DNA of 64,000 bases from Tetranychus cinnabarinus (Eukaryota; Arthropoda; Arachnida; Trombidiformes; Tetranychidae): positions 573,001-637,000 of the forward strand of contig WHVY01000002.1 in assembly GCA_022266195.1 (NCBI GenBank), in the 5' to 3' direction. This document shows, piece after piece, positions 1 through 11,022 of this stretch. Within the stretch, counting starts at the first letter, position 1, and each line of letters starts with the position of its first letter. The position numbers and the translations under genes are program-made. The notes beneath the pieces are model-generated. The model did not search any database, was not told where the DNA came from, and was given only the letters and a program-made list of their open reading frames with translations.

Positions 1-81
1 AGCAACGCCGCTGAAAAGGATCAAACCAGTGAGGGCCACTTTATGCATTTTGTCATAAGTTGTCCGAGAAAATAGACTCAT
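1..81 (-). CDS. 5' end of a small membrane protein, COX14-like (partial)
   Basis: The first 27 codons of a minus-strand gene start at the ATG at 81-79 and run off the window edge. The visible peptide begins MSLFSRTTYDKMHKVALTG and then becomes hydrophobic (LILFSGVA). A short basic N-terminus with an xYDKxHK pattern followed by one membrane segment resembles the mitochondrial cytochrome c oxidase assembly factor COX14 family, but only the start is visible. It lies head-to-head with TPK1, 295 bases apart, so the two may share a promoter. The reading frame is secure; the family call is tentative. Confidence 0.45.
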   Translation of the reverse strand, partial: MSLFSRTTYDKMHKVALTGLILFSGVA

Positions 82-375
82 AATTAACAAGAAAAATACT
101 CACAATAATATGAACAATAATAAAGAATCAAACGTGGAAAAATGACAAAAACAAAAGCAAGCGAAGAGAAGAAATCAGCTGACTGAGGTTCTCATAGCAA
201 GTCTTGAGGATGTTTTGAAAGTTATCTTCAAAGTTATCTACCATTCAAATTTTCGTTCTTGTTATTTTTCTGTAAAATTCAAATTAATTTGCTCTTGAAC
301 TTTTCTATTCTTGATTTTTTTTAAATTATTTCTTTGTTTTTATTTCATTCGACTCCTTTGTGATCAACAGCGTAA

Positions 376-1526
376 ATGGCATTTAAGTTTGAATCAGATA
401 CTTATCATTGGCAATCAAATTTGATCAGCGGTAAAGGTGAGTGACAGACTTTAATTTCTCAAAATTTATGCGATTTCAATAAAATTGATTAAATCTTGAG
501 ATTTTGGATTCCTATTTTTCTCTCCCTTCTCTAAATCCAAAGGCGATCAGAATTTTGGTTTACTTATCTTGAATCATGCTTTGGACAATCTCAATTCAAA
601 TCAGCTCGATAATTTCAACAATCTTTGGCAATCAGGTATTTCTCTGAATAAGATTTACCAACCACTCAAAACTAATTATTGTAATTTTTCAATCAATATT
701 TACTCAATTTTCTAGCTAAACTTAAATTATCTGTTGATGGTGGAACCAATTCGTTAATTAATTTAGGACCCACATATGTTCCTGATTTGATTACTGGTGA
801 TTTCGATTCAATCAAAGAGTCAACTACTAATTATTTTAAAAAACTGGTAAGCGGCTAGGAAACCGATCGAATAGCACTGAAATTATTTATTTAGAAAATT
901 TTTAGGCACAATGGATAATTTATCGGATTAACATCACATATTGACTTTTTTCTCAAGGGAGTGGAAATAATTGAAACACCAGATCAGAATTACACCGATT
1001 TCATGAAAGCATTGTTTGTATTGGATGAAAAACACATGCGAAATCAGCTTAATTACATCGTAGTTTTATGGCAAGTTAATCATCGTTTGGATCAATCTTT
1101 CAGCAACATTTCTACTTTGCATAAGTGGTCTGAAGAAAAATCAGATTGTCCAATATTTTACCTCGATTTGAAAGGTTCACTATCGTGGTTGATGAAAAAG
1201 GTAATGATTCACGATTCATCTGTGCAATCCACCTAAAGATATGAGGGATTCAATTTAAAAAAATAACATAATTTTAATATATTTATCATTTTTAGGGGCG
1301 CCATGAAGTTGCGAGCAATTCACAACCGAAATGGCTTTCAATTGTACCTTTTGATGGACCTGCTACTATTACCTCCAGTGGACTGTTGTATAATATGAAC
1401 AAGATGACTCTTTCGTTTAGTTCAATTCTCAGCACCTCCAACCAATTCGCTAAGTCAGATGAAAAAGCCATTTTAGAAGTTGAAGATAATCCCGTTTTAT
1501 GGTCACAGCATTATTGCCCAACGTAA
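376..1526 (+). CDS. TPK1: Thiamine pyrophosphokinase, five exons
   Basis: Transfers pyrophosphate from ATP to thiamine to make thiamine diphosphate in the cytosol. Exons 376-436, 543-635, 716-846, 958-1200 and 1296-1526 join to 252 residues, close to the usual ~243 in animals. Family motifs seen are SVDGGTN, PDLITGDFDSI and the active-site TPDQNYTDF, plus a C-terminal thiamine-binding half containing SSGLLYNM and LSTSNQF and ending in a PVLW block. All introns are GT-AG and 75-111 bases long. One oddity: the glycine-rich stretch that is usually LGG-x-x-GR-x-DQ reads VLWQVNHRLDQ here, so the glycines are replaced while the DQ remains. It converges with ASNSD1, with 120 bases between stop codons. 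The start is the first ATG in frame. Confidence 0.93.
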
Positions 1527-1646
1527 TTCCATTTACAGGCTATATTAGTCCAAGAAAACGGAGCTTTGATGAACAGGAACATTCAGAATTTTTGTTACAA
1601 AATTTTAATTCAACCCAGTGATGTTATTATACTTTTATAAGTTGAA

Positions 1647-3266
1647 TCATGTATATTCAGTTAATCTGGCGCATTGGTCACTTCCTTTTTCTTTACAATT
1701 TTCAAGACGAGCAATTCGAGAACCAAATTGAATAGCTCGCTTCCAATATCCAGAAACTTTTATTAAACCTAATTTTTTAGCAGCCAAACGAAGTAACAGC
1801 TTTTCACCTTTACCTCTCTCTAATTTAAGATTTGCTTTCTTCCAGGTAGGTAAAGAGTTGAGAAAATTGATAACATTTTCATCAAGATATGGAAATCTTG
1901 CCTCTCTTCCATGATCACTAACAATTCTGTCATCTCTGCCTAGATTTCTCTTCGATATTCTTGTCAATTCATGCTTAATCTCTTCAGTTAACCCATTCCA
2001 TCCTTTTGATTGAAAAACTGCTCGATGGCGTGAATAGCCAGCAAACTGTTCATCAGCTCCCATTCCTAGAAGGACAATTCTTGCCGGACTTTTGTACGTT
2101 TGTGATTCCAAGATCCCTTCTCCTCTAGCAGCAAACCAAACAGCACAAGCAATACTGTCATCTAAAACTGTGTTCAACGGTTTAACAAGATACTTGATAT
2201 GTTCATCTCTTAATGTTCTGAGAGTTTCTAAAGTAACATCAACTTGCACAAAATTCCATTTTCTTTCTGGTCTAATCACTTTGATCTCTTCGAATGCTTC
2301 AAATCCAGTCAAGCGATCCTGAGCTTGTGAAGAAAATGCAACATTTATTAGGTCAATTGATTGCTGTTGAGGTACATATTTGTCACTAAGGAGAGCAATA
2401 ACTGATGAATCCAAGCCGCCAGAAAAAAGTACTGCTACAGATGAATGATTACATATTTTTGTGGCATTGTCGACACATATTTGACACAACTGATTGAATT
2501 TGATTATGCGAGACTTAATTGAATTAGAAAGTGTTTGAATTAAATCGTCAATTAAATTGTCTTCAATATAAATTTCGTTTTGTGATTCCTCCAAACTAAG
2601 AATATTTAAAGATGTATTTATTGGTGAACTTAAGGCCGAGCTATTATTAATAATCGTACCAACAGCATCTCTGTTCCATTCAGTTAGTAGAAGAGTGGGA
2701 ACTTTCTCATTAAAATCCAGTCTAAAAATGCCACTTGCAGGAACTTCTTCCCAATCATTGAGACCAGGAGGACAAACTGAAGATAAACTCAATGAAAAAG
2801 GTTCAGCAACTTTTTTCCAACACAAACTTCGTCTTCCAATGAAATCCCGTCCAAAATATATGCTTTTTTCGTGTTCATTCCAATACACAAACGTAAATGG
2901 ACCTCTTATATTACTAATTACTTCATAAACTGATTTACCGAGTTTTTGACACTCATTCAATTGATTGAACAAGTAAAATGTATCAGATTTATCTTCATTG
3001 TCAATTCCACAATTGAATATTTCACCATTCCAGAGTAAAGTATTATTATTGCAATCAGTGATGGGTTGTTTAACAATTTCGTTGCCACGTAAATGCAAGA
3101 CGCTACCAATGAATTTGAACATGAAATCGTGCTTGAGAAAAGTCAACTCTTCTAGAGCATCTGGACCACGTCTTTTTAAGAAATTATTCAATTTCGATAA
3201 AACTTCGGGTGAATAGCAATCGGCATCTTGGTCAGTTTGTTGACAAGAAAAGAATATACCACACAT
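1647..3266 (-). CDS. ASNSD1: Asparagine synthetase domain-containing protein 1
   Basis: Intronless 539-codon gene. Cys2 after the initiator Met (MCGIFF) is the class-II glutamine amidotransferase nucleophile; RRGPD (about residues 32-36) and LLWNGEIFN (about 77-85) complete that domain. The C-terminal synthetase-like half has the PP-loop SGGLDSSVIALLS near residue 280 and GMGADEQFAGYSRHR near 400. The C-terminus carries the RAIQFGSRIARLEN block typical of ASNSD1 rather than true asparagine synthetase. Its enzymatic activity is not well established in animals. The gene is transcribed divergently from PPP1R2 across about 330 bases containing three TATCGATA sites. I looked for an upstream ORF like the mammalian ASDURF and saw none. 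Confidence 0.95.
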   Translation of the reverse strand: MCGIFFSCQQTDQDADCYSPEVLSKLNNFLKRRGPDALEELTFLKHDFMFKFIGSVLHLRGNEIVKQPITDCNNNTLLWNGEIFNCGIDNEDKSDTFYLFNQLNECQKLGKSVYEVISNIRGPFTFVYWNEHEKSIYFGRDFIGRRSLCWKKVAEPFSLSLSSVCPPGLNDWEEVPASGIFRLDFNEKVPTLLLTEWNRDAVGTIINNSSALSSPINTSLNILSLEESQNEIYIEDNLIDDLIQTLSNSIKSRIIKFNQLCQICVDNATKICNHSSVAVLFSGGLDSSVIALLSDKYVPQQQSIDLINVAFSSQAQDRLTGFEAFEEIKVIRPERKWNFVQVDVTLETLRTLRDEHIKYLVKPLNTVLDDSIACAVWFAARGEGILESQTYKSPARIVLLGMGADEQFAGYSRHRAVFQSKGWNGLTEEIKHELTRISKRNLGRDDRIVSDHGREARFPYLDENVINFLNSLPTWKKANLKLERGKGEKLLLRLAAKKLGLIKVSGYWKRAIQFGSRIARLENCKEKGSDQCARLTEYT

Positions 3267-3334
3267 AATTGAATTCGGATTTCCGTCGTTTTTGTTTACT
3301 TGTTAGATGATAGAACAAAGAGTAAACAAGGAAG

Positions 3335-3353
3335 AGACTGCGAATCGCAGTCT
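3335..3353. repeat. 19-bp palindrome in the ASNSD1 5' region
   Basis: AGACTGCGA, one central A, then TCGCAGTCT: nine-base arms pairing perfectly. It sits about 70 bases upstream of the ASNSD1 start on the minus strand, so it would lie in the promoter or 5' UTR. A related half (AGTCTGCG) recurs at about 3401-3408. Confidence 0.6.
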
Positions 3354-3446
3354 GCAGGTAAAGCCTATTTTTACAATGAAAAAGTACAAATAGCGTTTCC
3401 TAGTCTGCGTTGAAAACAAATCCATCATGCAAAACATGTGTTAAAT

Positions 3447-3500
3447 TATCGATATATTGCTGGTAAATATCGATAAAATATCGCAGCAAAAATATCGATA
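3447..3500. promoter_or_regulatory. Three TATCGATA (DRE-like) sites in a bidirectional promoter
   Basis: Perfect TATCGATA octamers lie at 3447-3454, 3468-3475 and 3493-3500, with a further TATCG half near 3477. The octamer is the DRE element bound by DREF in Drosophila. It sits between the divergent ASNSD1 (-) and PPP1R2 (+) starts, the expected place for a housekeeping promoter. That it works through a DREF orthologue here is inference. Confidence 0.6.
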
Positions 3501-3598
3501 ATATTGATTGAAAAAAGATGTTGGTGAAACACTAGTTTTAACCTCTGCTATGCCATTTTATTTCCTCCAATTTGTTTAATTCCAATTTAAAAGATTTG

Positions 3599-4348
3599 AT
3601 GAAAACTATGGAGAACCTTGCGAAAAAGCCTGCCAAAGGAATTTTAAGAACCAGTTCAAATTCTGGTCACACTGAACAACACAAATCAAGGTTGGTTTCT
3701 CTTCATATTTTCAATTACGTTTTATCTATTAATATGTCACAGTTTGTTTTTACTTGTTTATATGTGTTAAAATATCTATGCTAATTGAATATTCCATTAT
3801 TTATCTTTCATGATTTTTCCACGTTTGTGTGCATAAATTTGGAATTAATTATCGGTTGGATTAATTCACTTGTCGTCTAGTCCAGCATTGAACCAATCAA
3901 ATGGGATGAGATGAATATCCTTCAAACCTTGCATCCACCAGGAAAAGATTATGGGCTGATGAAGATCGAGGAACCTAAAACTCCTTACAGTCATTACAAA
4001 GATACTGTTGACGGTGAACAGGTGTCCGATGACGAAGAAGCAGCTTCTTCTTCAACAAATCTTAATCTTCAAAAAGTCTCTGAAAAAATTAAGCTTGGTA
4101 GATCGAAAGTGTCCTCTCAAGACAGTAAAGAAGAGGAGGACAGTAAAGAGTTTGATGATGATGACGATCAAAGTGATTTAGAAGGTGAAGAATTGACGGA
4201 AGAAGAAAAAAAGAAACGAAGAGAGTTTGAGATGAAGAGAAAAATGCATTACAACGAATTTCAAGCGGTTAAACTTGCTCGTAAACTATTGGAAGAAGAA
4301 GACGATGATGAAGAAGACGACGATGATAATAAGCTCAGCCTGAATTAA
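3599..4348 (+). CDS. PPP1R2: Protein phosphatase 1 inhibitor-2
   Basis: Two exons, 3599-3690 and 3886-4348, encode 184 residues; a second in-frame ATG at 3608 would give 181. Inhibitor-2 binds the catalytic subunit of PP1 and modulates its activity. Hallmarks seen: the PP1-binding KGILRTSS near the N-terminus, then across the splice junction SIEPIKWDEMNILQT and DYGLMKIEEPKTPY. The KTPY threonine corresponds to the GSK3 site. Near the C-terminus is the KMHYNEFQAVKLARKLLEEE helix, flanked by acidic runs. The exon 2 acceptor is the CCAG at 3882-3885; the TCTAG five bases earlier gives the wrong frame. A nine-codon upstream ORF (3550-3579) lies in the leader, out of frame. Confidence 0.93.
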
Positions 4349-4383
4349 TTTATTTACTTTCATGTATCAATTTATTACAACTT

Positions 4384-4389
4384 AATAAA
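4384..4389 (+). terminator. Polyadenylation signal of PPP1R2
   Basis: AATAAA lies 36 bases past the PPP1R2 stop; a second AATAAA follows near 4457. Either could serve as the 3'-end signal. Confidence 0.5.
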
Positions 4390-4713
4390 AATTATAACCC
4401 GGAGGTTGAACTTTAGATTTATTTTAATTGAATTTTATATTTATTAGATATTATTCAAAATAAAGTTACATAGAACTGAAATGCAGACTTTGTTTCAATG
4501 CAATTGAATCTTTAAATCAAAAATAATAGATTTTAAGGATGAATCAGCTCCAAATTAGTTGAGTTGTATATTTATGTGTCACAATTTTCTGTGTGATTGG
4601 AGTTGATATAACTCTAACCAGTGAAACTTGCCAAGTTACATAAATAAATAGATAAGGTTAATTTCAATATTGATTACAGTTGGTTTGTAAGCTAATATTC
4701 AACAGAGTTTCTT

Positions 4714-7050
4714 TCAATTATTGGGGACGAGCATTCGCCTGTAACAGTTCGTACAAAATGGCTTATTATCCTTAACAATAGTGAAATCATTTTGTTTCAA
4801 AGTGACCAAACAATATGAACAAGCGTAATGCCAAACATGATATTGAACACCTTCTTGGACAATACAACGATCTTCATCAATAGGTTCATAACATAAACCA
4901 CAAGGTGGACCATGAGGACTTGGATCCTTAGCAATGTTGGGATATCGACGACGAGTTAAAGTACCAAATTTAGGTGGTATTACATGGCTATAAGGTGGAT
5001 CATTTATTTCCATTAGACGCAAGTTTTTCATGTAATCAGGTAATGGTGACGGTGGATTGGCCTCTTGTCGCTTCACAACAACTTTCTTGATCGGAGACAT
5101 TTCACGAGGAGGCTCGGGACTGGAGGCAGGAGTTGACCAGCCAACCGAGGATGGTTGAGGTGAATAGACTGGTCGAGGATAACGATTATAATGGATTCCT
5201 TCATCAGAATCACGGTTTCCTGCTTGATCCAATCCATTTGGCCAAGAAGAACCAATAAATTGGTTGACTCCTGGAAGAGGCTACAAGAAAATCACAAAAA
5301 GTAATGTTAATAGACAGAAACACCAGAAGTAATCTGAAGAAAGATTTTCTGATTTTAATGTTCGATGTAACACAATACCTTTCCGTGTCTCGAATCTCGA
5401 TGTCGAAAGAATTCTTGTCTTCTTGGTGAGGACTCTGATCTTCGATAAGTAACTTTATTGTCATAATGGTTACTTGGACTTCGGTGGCTTGATGATGATG
5501 TTGAACGGTAACGAAGCTTTGCAATTGCCATCGGATTACTGCGACTGTTATCTCGTGTTATTGGACGAGATTTACGTTCATGAGTCTCGACTAGTCCAGA
5601 ATCACTTTTAGAATCACTTTTTGAACTCGCAACAATTTTATCAAACATTTTAGCTTTTGCTTTAACGGGCACAGAACTGACTTTAACTTCACTTTGAGGT
5701 GTATCCTCTTTGATTATTTCATTCTGGTTCGGTGGGAAAACAACCGATTTCTCTGAATAATAGGATTTCTGATGTTTACGTATTTCTTGATGTTTGGATG
5801 ATCTCGATTTCAACGCTGACCCTTTACTTTGTTTATTGGGTGAACGTAAATCACTCTCCAGATTATCAATCAAATTATCTGCCAAAAGACAAAACAAGAA
5901 AAATCAATTGAGGTAAATGTTTAAAGAACAGATTGGGATGTTAGATGTTATGAAAAGACAGATCATTCGATGAAAGCTTCCACTTGTTAGACATTTCAAG
6001 ATCGTATAAATAAAGAAGTTGTATCATGAACTACTGAGTTTTCTTAATAACATTTACAGAACACAAATTAAGCTGACTCCAAGAATAATTAATTAAGGAG
6101 AGATTTAATTATTTACATAAACCAATTTAATTGAAATCGAGTTAAGTGTATTACTGGGATTGAGCAATATTGAACCTAACCAGATGCAACAATTTTTAGG
6201 TTTTTTAGGTAAAAATCAGTAAACATCCAGTCATGAGGAATTCAACGGAATTTTTATTTTGCCAAATTAACGGAAAATATTTAGTAAATAAGGATTTTGC
6301 AATTAGTCTGAAATTGGATTGTCTATTAATTGCTAAAAAATGACAATGAACCAGTAAAGCGTTTACTCGTAGGAGGCAAGGCTAATAGAGTTTAATTTTC
6401 GTCAACAGAAAATTCGGTTAGTACAGTTTGAAGCTACATAATCTAGCAATTTGGCAAATGATCAACAAGTTGTTTTCAAATGATCAAGAATATACCAGAA
6501 AACAGTCGATTTAATGTCCTTCAATGTAAAAAAGGGTTTATCTTAAAATGATCAAACCTCAAGTTATGCTTTGAATAGTAAACTTATGATCAGTAACTGG
6601 TTTAACTAATTTTTCAACAAGATATAAATATTGTTGAAGCAAACAAATTGACTAATTGATTTGTTTTGAAAACAAATTAATTTATAAGTGAACAAAATAA
6701 ATCATTAAAGTTTATAATATTTGGCCAAATTGATTATGAATGAGCTTAAACAGTTACCGGATTTTGTTTCGAGTAATTGATCAATTCTGGAAAGGCAATG
6801 AAAATTAAATGATTTGATAAGCTCAATTGATTATATCATCAAGGATATTACATTAACCATAGACCAACATCTAAATAATTTAATAATGTCTTTAAAAACC
6901 TGATGTATGCAACAGTTATACGAAGAGTAATTTATCAATAATTTACAAAACAATTGGATTTGGTTAGTAGTGAAGTTATTAGAAGGGAATTGGTAAAAGT
7001 AAAAACATTTGATATTATTAACAGTTCTTACCGATTTCCATTTGGGTCAT
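4714..7050 (-). CDS. Single-LIM-domain adaptor-like protein, three exons
   Basis: Exon 1 is 7032-7050 (only 19 coding bases: ATG, five codons and one base). Exon 2 is 5379-5878 and exon 3 is 4714-5280; together they give 361 residues. The tiny first exon was placed by its strong donor (G|GTAAGAAC), and its phase joins exon 2 to read MTQMEIDNLIDNLESDL. That N-terminus resembles the LD motif of paxillin and zyxin-type proteins. The middle is Ser/Arg-rich and disordered. The C-terminus is one LIM zinc-binding domain: CGLC, then WHYACSYC, then CTNC. There is no PDZ domain and no second LIM. Role in actin or adhesion scaffolding is inferred from the domain only; I cannot assign an orthologue. Intron 1 is 1.15 kb. 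Confidence 0.82.
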
Positions 7051-9423
7051 TTTCGTCCAGTTGCACTTTTGGTCAAATGTTTGTTGTATTTAAATATGTA
7101 CTTCAATTGGGTTCAAAAGATAATGTTGATTGAACTGAACATGAATATGTAATGAAGTGAAGATGCGTCAAAATGAACACTTTTACCTCAAAGATTGGCG
7201 CTTCCATCATCTTAATCTTCCATATTTTCTGGTACTGGTAATGATCAGTCTCATCAGGCATCTTAATATTATAATGTTTTTGCTCTTCCCTATTTGTTGG
7301 CTCTAAACACATTTTTGTACCAAGGTTTCTTGAGATTACGCCAATTGTGTCTATTTCATTTTATCCTCAAATTGACTTACTATAATCAAAAATTCAGTGT
7401 AACTCATCCCAATCTGTGGATTACCTTGACATCAAGGTTAAACTTGGTTCAAGGCTGGTTCTCGACATCATTTAAGCCTAAAATCTTTAGCTATTGACAC
7501 AAAAAGTATCACAAATTGTGGGTAAAATTGTCAAACAAAATGACTCCAAATGCGACTGTAACCCAATATTATGGTAAAGTTTATTTAGCAATAATCCAAT
7601 TGACTTTGCTGGTTTATTTGCCTTGTTATTATTTTAGCCAGAATTTAATCGGTCATTGGCCACTGGACATAGGCTTATAAGCTATTCTCCGTCCATGATG
7701 AACAGAACTTAATGATTGACTATCATATCAGTTAATTGTCGATAAACGGATTGATTCGAGATAAATTGAGACAAAGTTAAATTGAAGCTTGATTGTGAAC
7801 AAATGCTGATCAGTTTCCGATTAGATTTTAACAGAAAAAGTTACTTCCTCCTCTGGAATCAGTAAAATTATCAACAGATTCAGTCAAATGTTTGGAATTT
7901 GATTCGAATATTGGATAAGGAAGTGTTCCGAGAATTCCTGTAAATATAAAAATAATTATTATAACATAATAACATAATCGTTATAGTATCGATCAAAAAA
8001 ACTATCAGTCTCTATATTTCATTCAAAATTGAATATCTTCTCATCTACAGCTAATAAAACCATGATTACGGTTCCATTTTATTCTTGAATATTAAGCAAT
8101 ATCATTTTAATTTTTCCCAATTTTGTTCAGAGATATTCAGTGAATAAAAGCTGATTTATTAATAAAACATAATCTCTGTCGAAATCGACTAAAAATATTC
8201 CAAGTTTCAGATTGAAGAATTAGATAGAAGTAATAGATAGATTCTCGAAGAAAAAATGAGTCTGAAGTTTCATTGAATACAGAGCATTCTAAATATAAGA
8301 CAAAAATTCAATAGTTGCTGAGATTTTAATCGCAATCAGCCTTCGAAAATGAAAATTATCGAAATTTTAGTCGACCCAATAGATGGCGCTCTAAAGGTCA
8401 CTTATTTTGGCCTAATTCCATCGTTTTCAGAAGTTTACGATTTTATATTTTTGAATGCTCTAATCGCTAGTTCATTTATTTATTTATTGTTTTGTTAAAT
8501 ATCAAAATTGAAAATCTTATAATAATTTTGAGCATAAATCTGACTGATAGTTTTTTTGGCCGATTCTGTATAAGTCAAATGTAAGGTGAAGATTGAAGAA
8601 AGAAATGAACGATTAAATAATTTTTAACTCAATTTAATAATTTTCTATTATTCAGTATTTGATTTATATGATATTAGGAAAATTTTCATTTGATAATTGA
8701 ATTGAACGCCAGATCTGACAGAATTTCAAATTATAGTCAATATTGTTTGGATTATTCATAGGTTGGTCATGGTTTTACTCCAATTGATTTTGGTGGAGAT
8801 TGAATTTTCTTTGCTGCATAATTATAATATGCTTCGATAATATTCTTGCTTGATCTTTCAACATGATTTGAATCAACAATAAAATGATCACCTAAAAGGT
8901 TTGTTTTCATCTTAATACAGGTTAAGGTTAACCTTCCTTGATAATTGGAAGATAATAAGTTCATTGCATCAAGGGAATAAAAAATAAGTAGAAAAAGTGT
9001 ATTAATTCTGAGCTGATTTATCTTACATGACGAGATAAGTTTTTATGTATAATAGCATCTTTCATTGTAATTTTTTCACAAGTCAATTAACGAGAGCGCG
9101 AGTCCAAATCAAATTGTTTCTCAATATTTTCAGGTTAGATTGACTGGAAACTGAACATAGTTCGAGTTTTAAAATATAATTGAATGGATTAATTGCAAAC
9201 TCGGTGGCAAGCAAATGAAACCGATCTTAGAAGTTGTGGGTATAAAATCCAGTTTATTTGCCACTTTTTCATTCTGTCATTTAGTTCAGCATTTTGAAGT
9301 AGCTTTTGTTATTCTTCATAATAAATCATCTGGATATCATTAATTTGTGTTTCTTTCAAATTCAGTTCAGTTTCTCTGCATGGAAGTAGCTTCTCCAAAC
9401 CTTCATTTGTTCCCCTAATTTAA
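7051..9423. other. Intergenic stretch between the LIM gene and HAPSTR1
   Basis: AT-rich, with no confident gene. It holds a CTCF-like motif at 8376-8392 and two minus-strand open stretches that end at donor-like sequences but connect to nothing. One is 7103-7312, with the donor GAG|GTAAAAG at about 7188; the other is 8767-8964, described under findings. The 3' UTR of HAPSTR1 and the LIM promoter must also lie here. Confidence 0.5.
8376..8392 (+). promoter_or_regulatory. CTCF-like motif
   Basis: CCAATAGATGGCGCTCT fits the CCA..AGRTGGCGC core bound by CTCF in insects. It lies between two same-strand transcription units. Confidence 0.4.
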
Positions 9424-11022
9424 TCAGAGTAATCGGGTACGTTTATGGGTTGGAGAATCCATGGTGACATCTGTAGATGAATTGACTCTTTTTCTTGATT
9501 CAACATGACGTGAGTATTCATTGGATATAAATTCACTCAATTCAGTTGCCGAAGCTGCTTCCAGATTGGGTGTTGGTAGAACCTTACTATGGCTATTCCG
9601 ACGATTTGTACATGTATTAATAAAATCAACGGGATCTATGCCTGATTGTTGACTGCTACGAAGTCCAGCAACTATTGAATAAAATTTAAAGCAATGAGAG
9701 AAATGCTAAACATCAAGGCGAGGTGAGAAACCATGTGATATCAATTAGAAACAAGAATTAAATAACTTATTTGATAATAAAGAAAATCGATAAAAATAAG
9801 TCGAGTCTTATCAATTAATATCATAGAGAATCACACCTCCTTTAACATTAAGTAAACAAGGAAAAACCTCGCAAACTCATAACTTACCGGAAATAGCAAG
9901 TGCTTCCCTAAATGTCTGGAGATCACCATCTTCTGGATTAACATCATTGGTTTCAAAAGAACGAGTTAAATTATTATTAACATTACTATTATTACTATTA
10001 GTTAATGTTTGAGAAGGAGTTCGAAAACCTGGTGTTGTACTTGGGCTCGTTTCGATCATAACGGTAGGTGAGGGTCTGTGTAATTTGTTCCAGGAACCAT
10101 CTCTATGATGCGCATAATGAAAATGTTGATGGTGATGGTAATTATTACTATGATTATGATGCTGCTCAATATTGGTTATTTCTCCCTTCAGAAAACCAAT
10201 CAAATCTTCACGGCGAATGAATCGTTTTCTCTTTTTGGCCCAGGCTAGCAGCTCAGCATTGCGTTTCTTTATACCCATCTGAAGATAGATATCTGCATTT
10301 CGTCTAATTGATTCAATGCATTCTTTATATAGTGAGGTTACATTTGTTGCTGCGTTTTGAAATGGTATCCAATAGGTAAGGCCACTTTCTCTATCTATAG
10401 AAGTGAAAGAGAACTTGATTATTAGATAAAAAATGTTATCAAGAGCATATAGCTATATAAGAAAGAGAAAAAAAACATAAGCAGAAAAAAAATATCAACA
10501 TGTTGTCAAAGGAAAACTGAAAATGATCATAGGCCATAAAATGAGATAATGGTTTAAGATTACTAAGAAAACGGAACTAGCAGTCAATTAAGTAAAAAAT
10601 TTAATGTAGAACAAAAAGAATTAGCCTAACCACATAATCTACTCAAGGCCACAAGTAAACATACATGACTTTTTTGGTTAAAATTCAAAGTCAAATGATC
10701 ATCTTTTCACCCTCTTTATTTAATTATCGAGATGGCCATTTGACAAGATGAATCTTGATCGTTGAAACCAATTAGTCAAGGAAAAAAGGAACATCGCAAC
10801 CTTACCTTTGTACAATTGGGCAACTGAGCACGCAGCAGTTTGAAATGATGTCCACAATTTATGAGACAACATATCCTTTTCATGATTAAAATGCTTCTCC
10901 TCATAGTCACAATTATCCAAGTGAAGGCTTTCCTCTTCCAGGCTATTATAAATACCTTCATTTAGAGGACCTAGGGAAGATGAGTCTTCGAATTCCTCAT
11001 AATTACCGTCAATCTGGTCCAT
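9424..11022 (-). CDS. HAPSTR1: HAPSTR1 / C16orf72 homologue
   Basis: Three exons, 10806-11022, 9888-10394 and 9424-9671, encode 323 residues. In mammals HAPSTR1 is a nuclear partner of the ubiquitin ligase HUWE1 that tunes stress responses. Conserved blocks are KLWTSFQTAACSVAQLYKD, then LTYWIPFQNAATNVTSLYKE, then RNAELLAWAKKRKRFIRRED, then DLQTFREAL, and a C-terminal DSPTHKRTR. The first junction splits a GAT codon (YK-D-R), exactly restoring the family's YKDR. A His-rich insert (about residues 118-135, HHNHSNNYHHHQHFHYAHH) and an Asn-rich stretch after it are lineage additions. The last exon was found by its C-terminal match and a GT-AG intron of matching phase (216 bases). Confidence 0.93.

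Noticed and set aside
7103..7312. 69-codon minus-strand frame with a good donor-like end
   Set aside because: Its phase does not fit the next LIM exon, while the 19-base exon at 7032-7050 fits perfectly.
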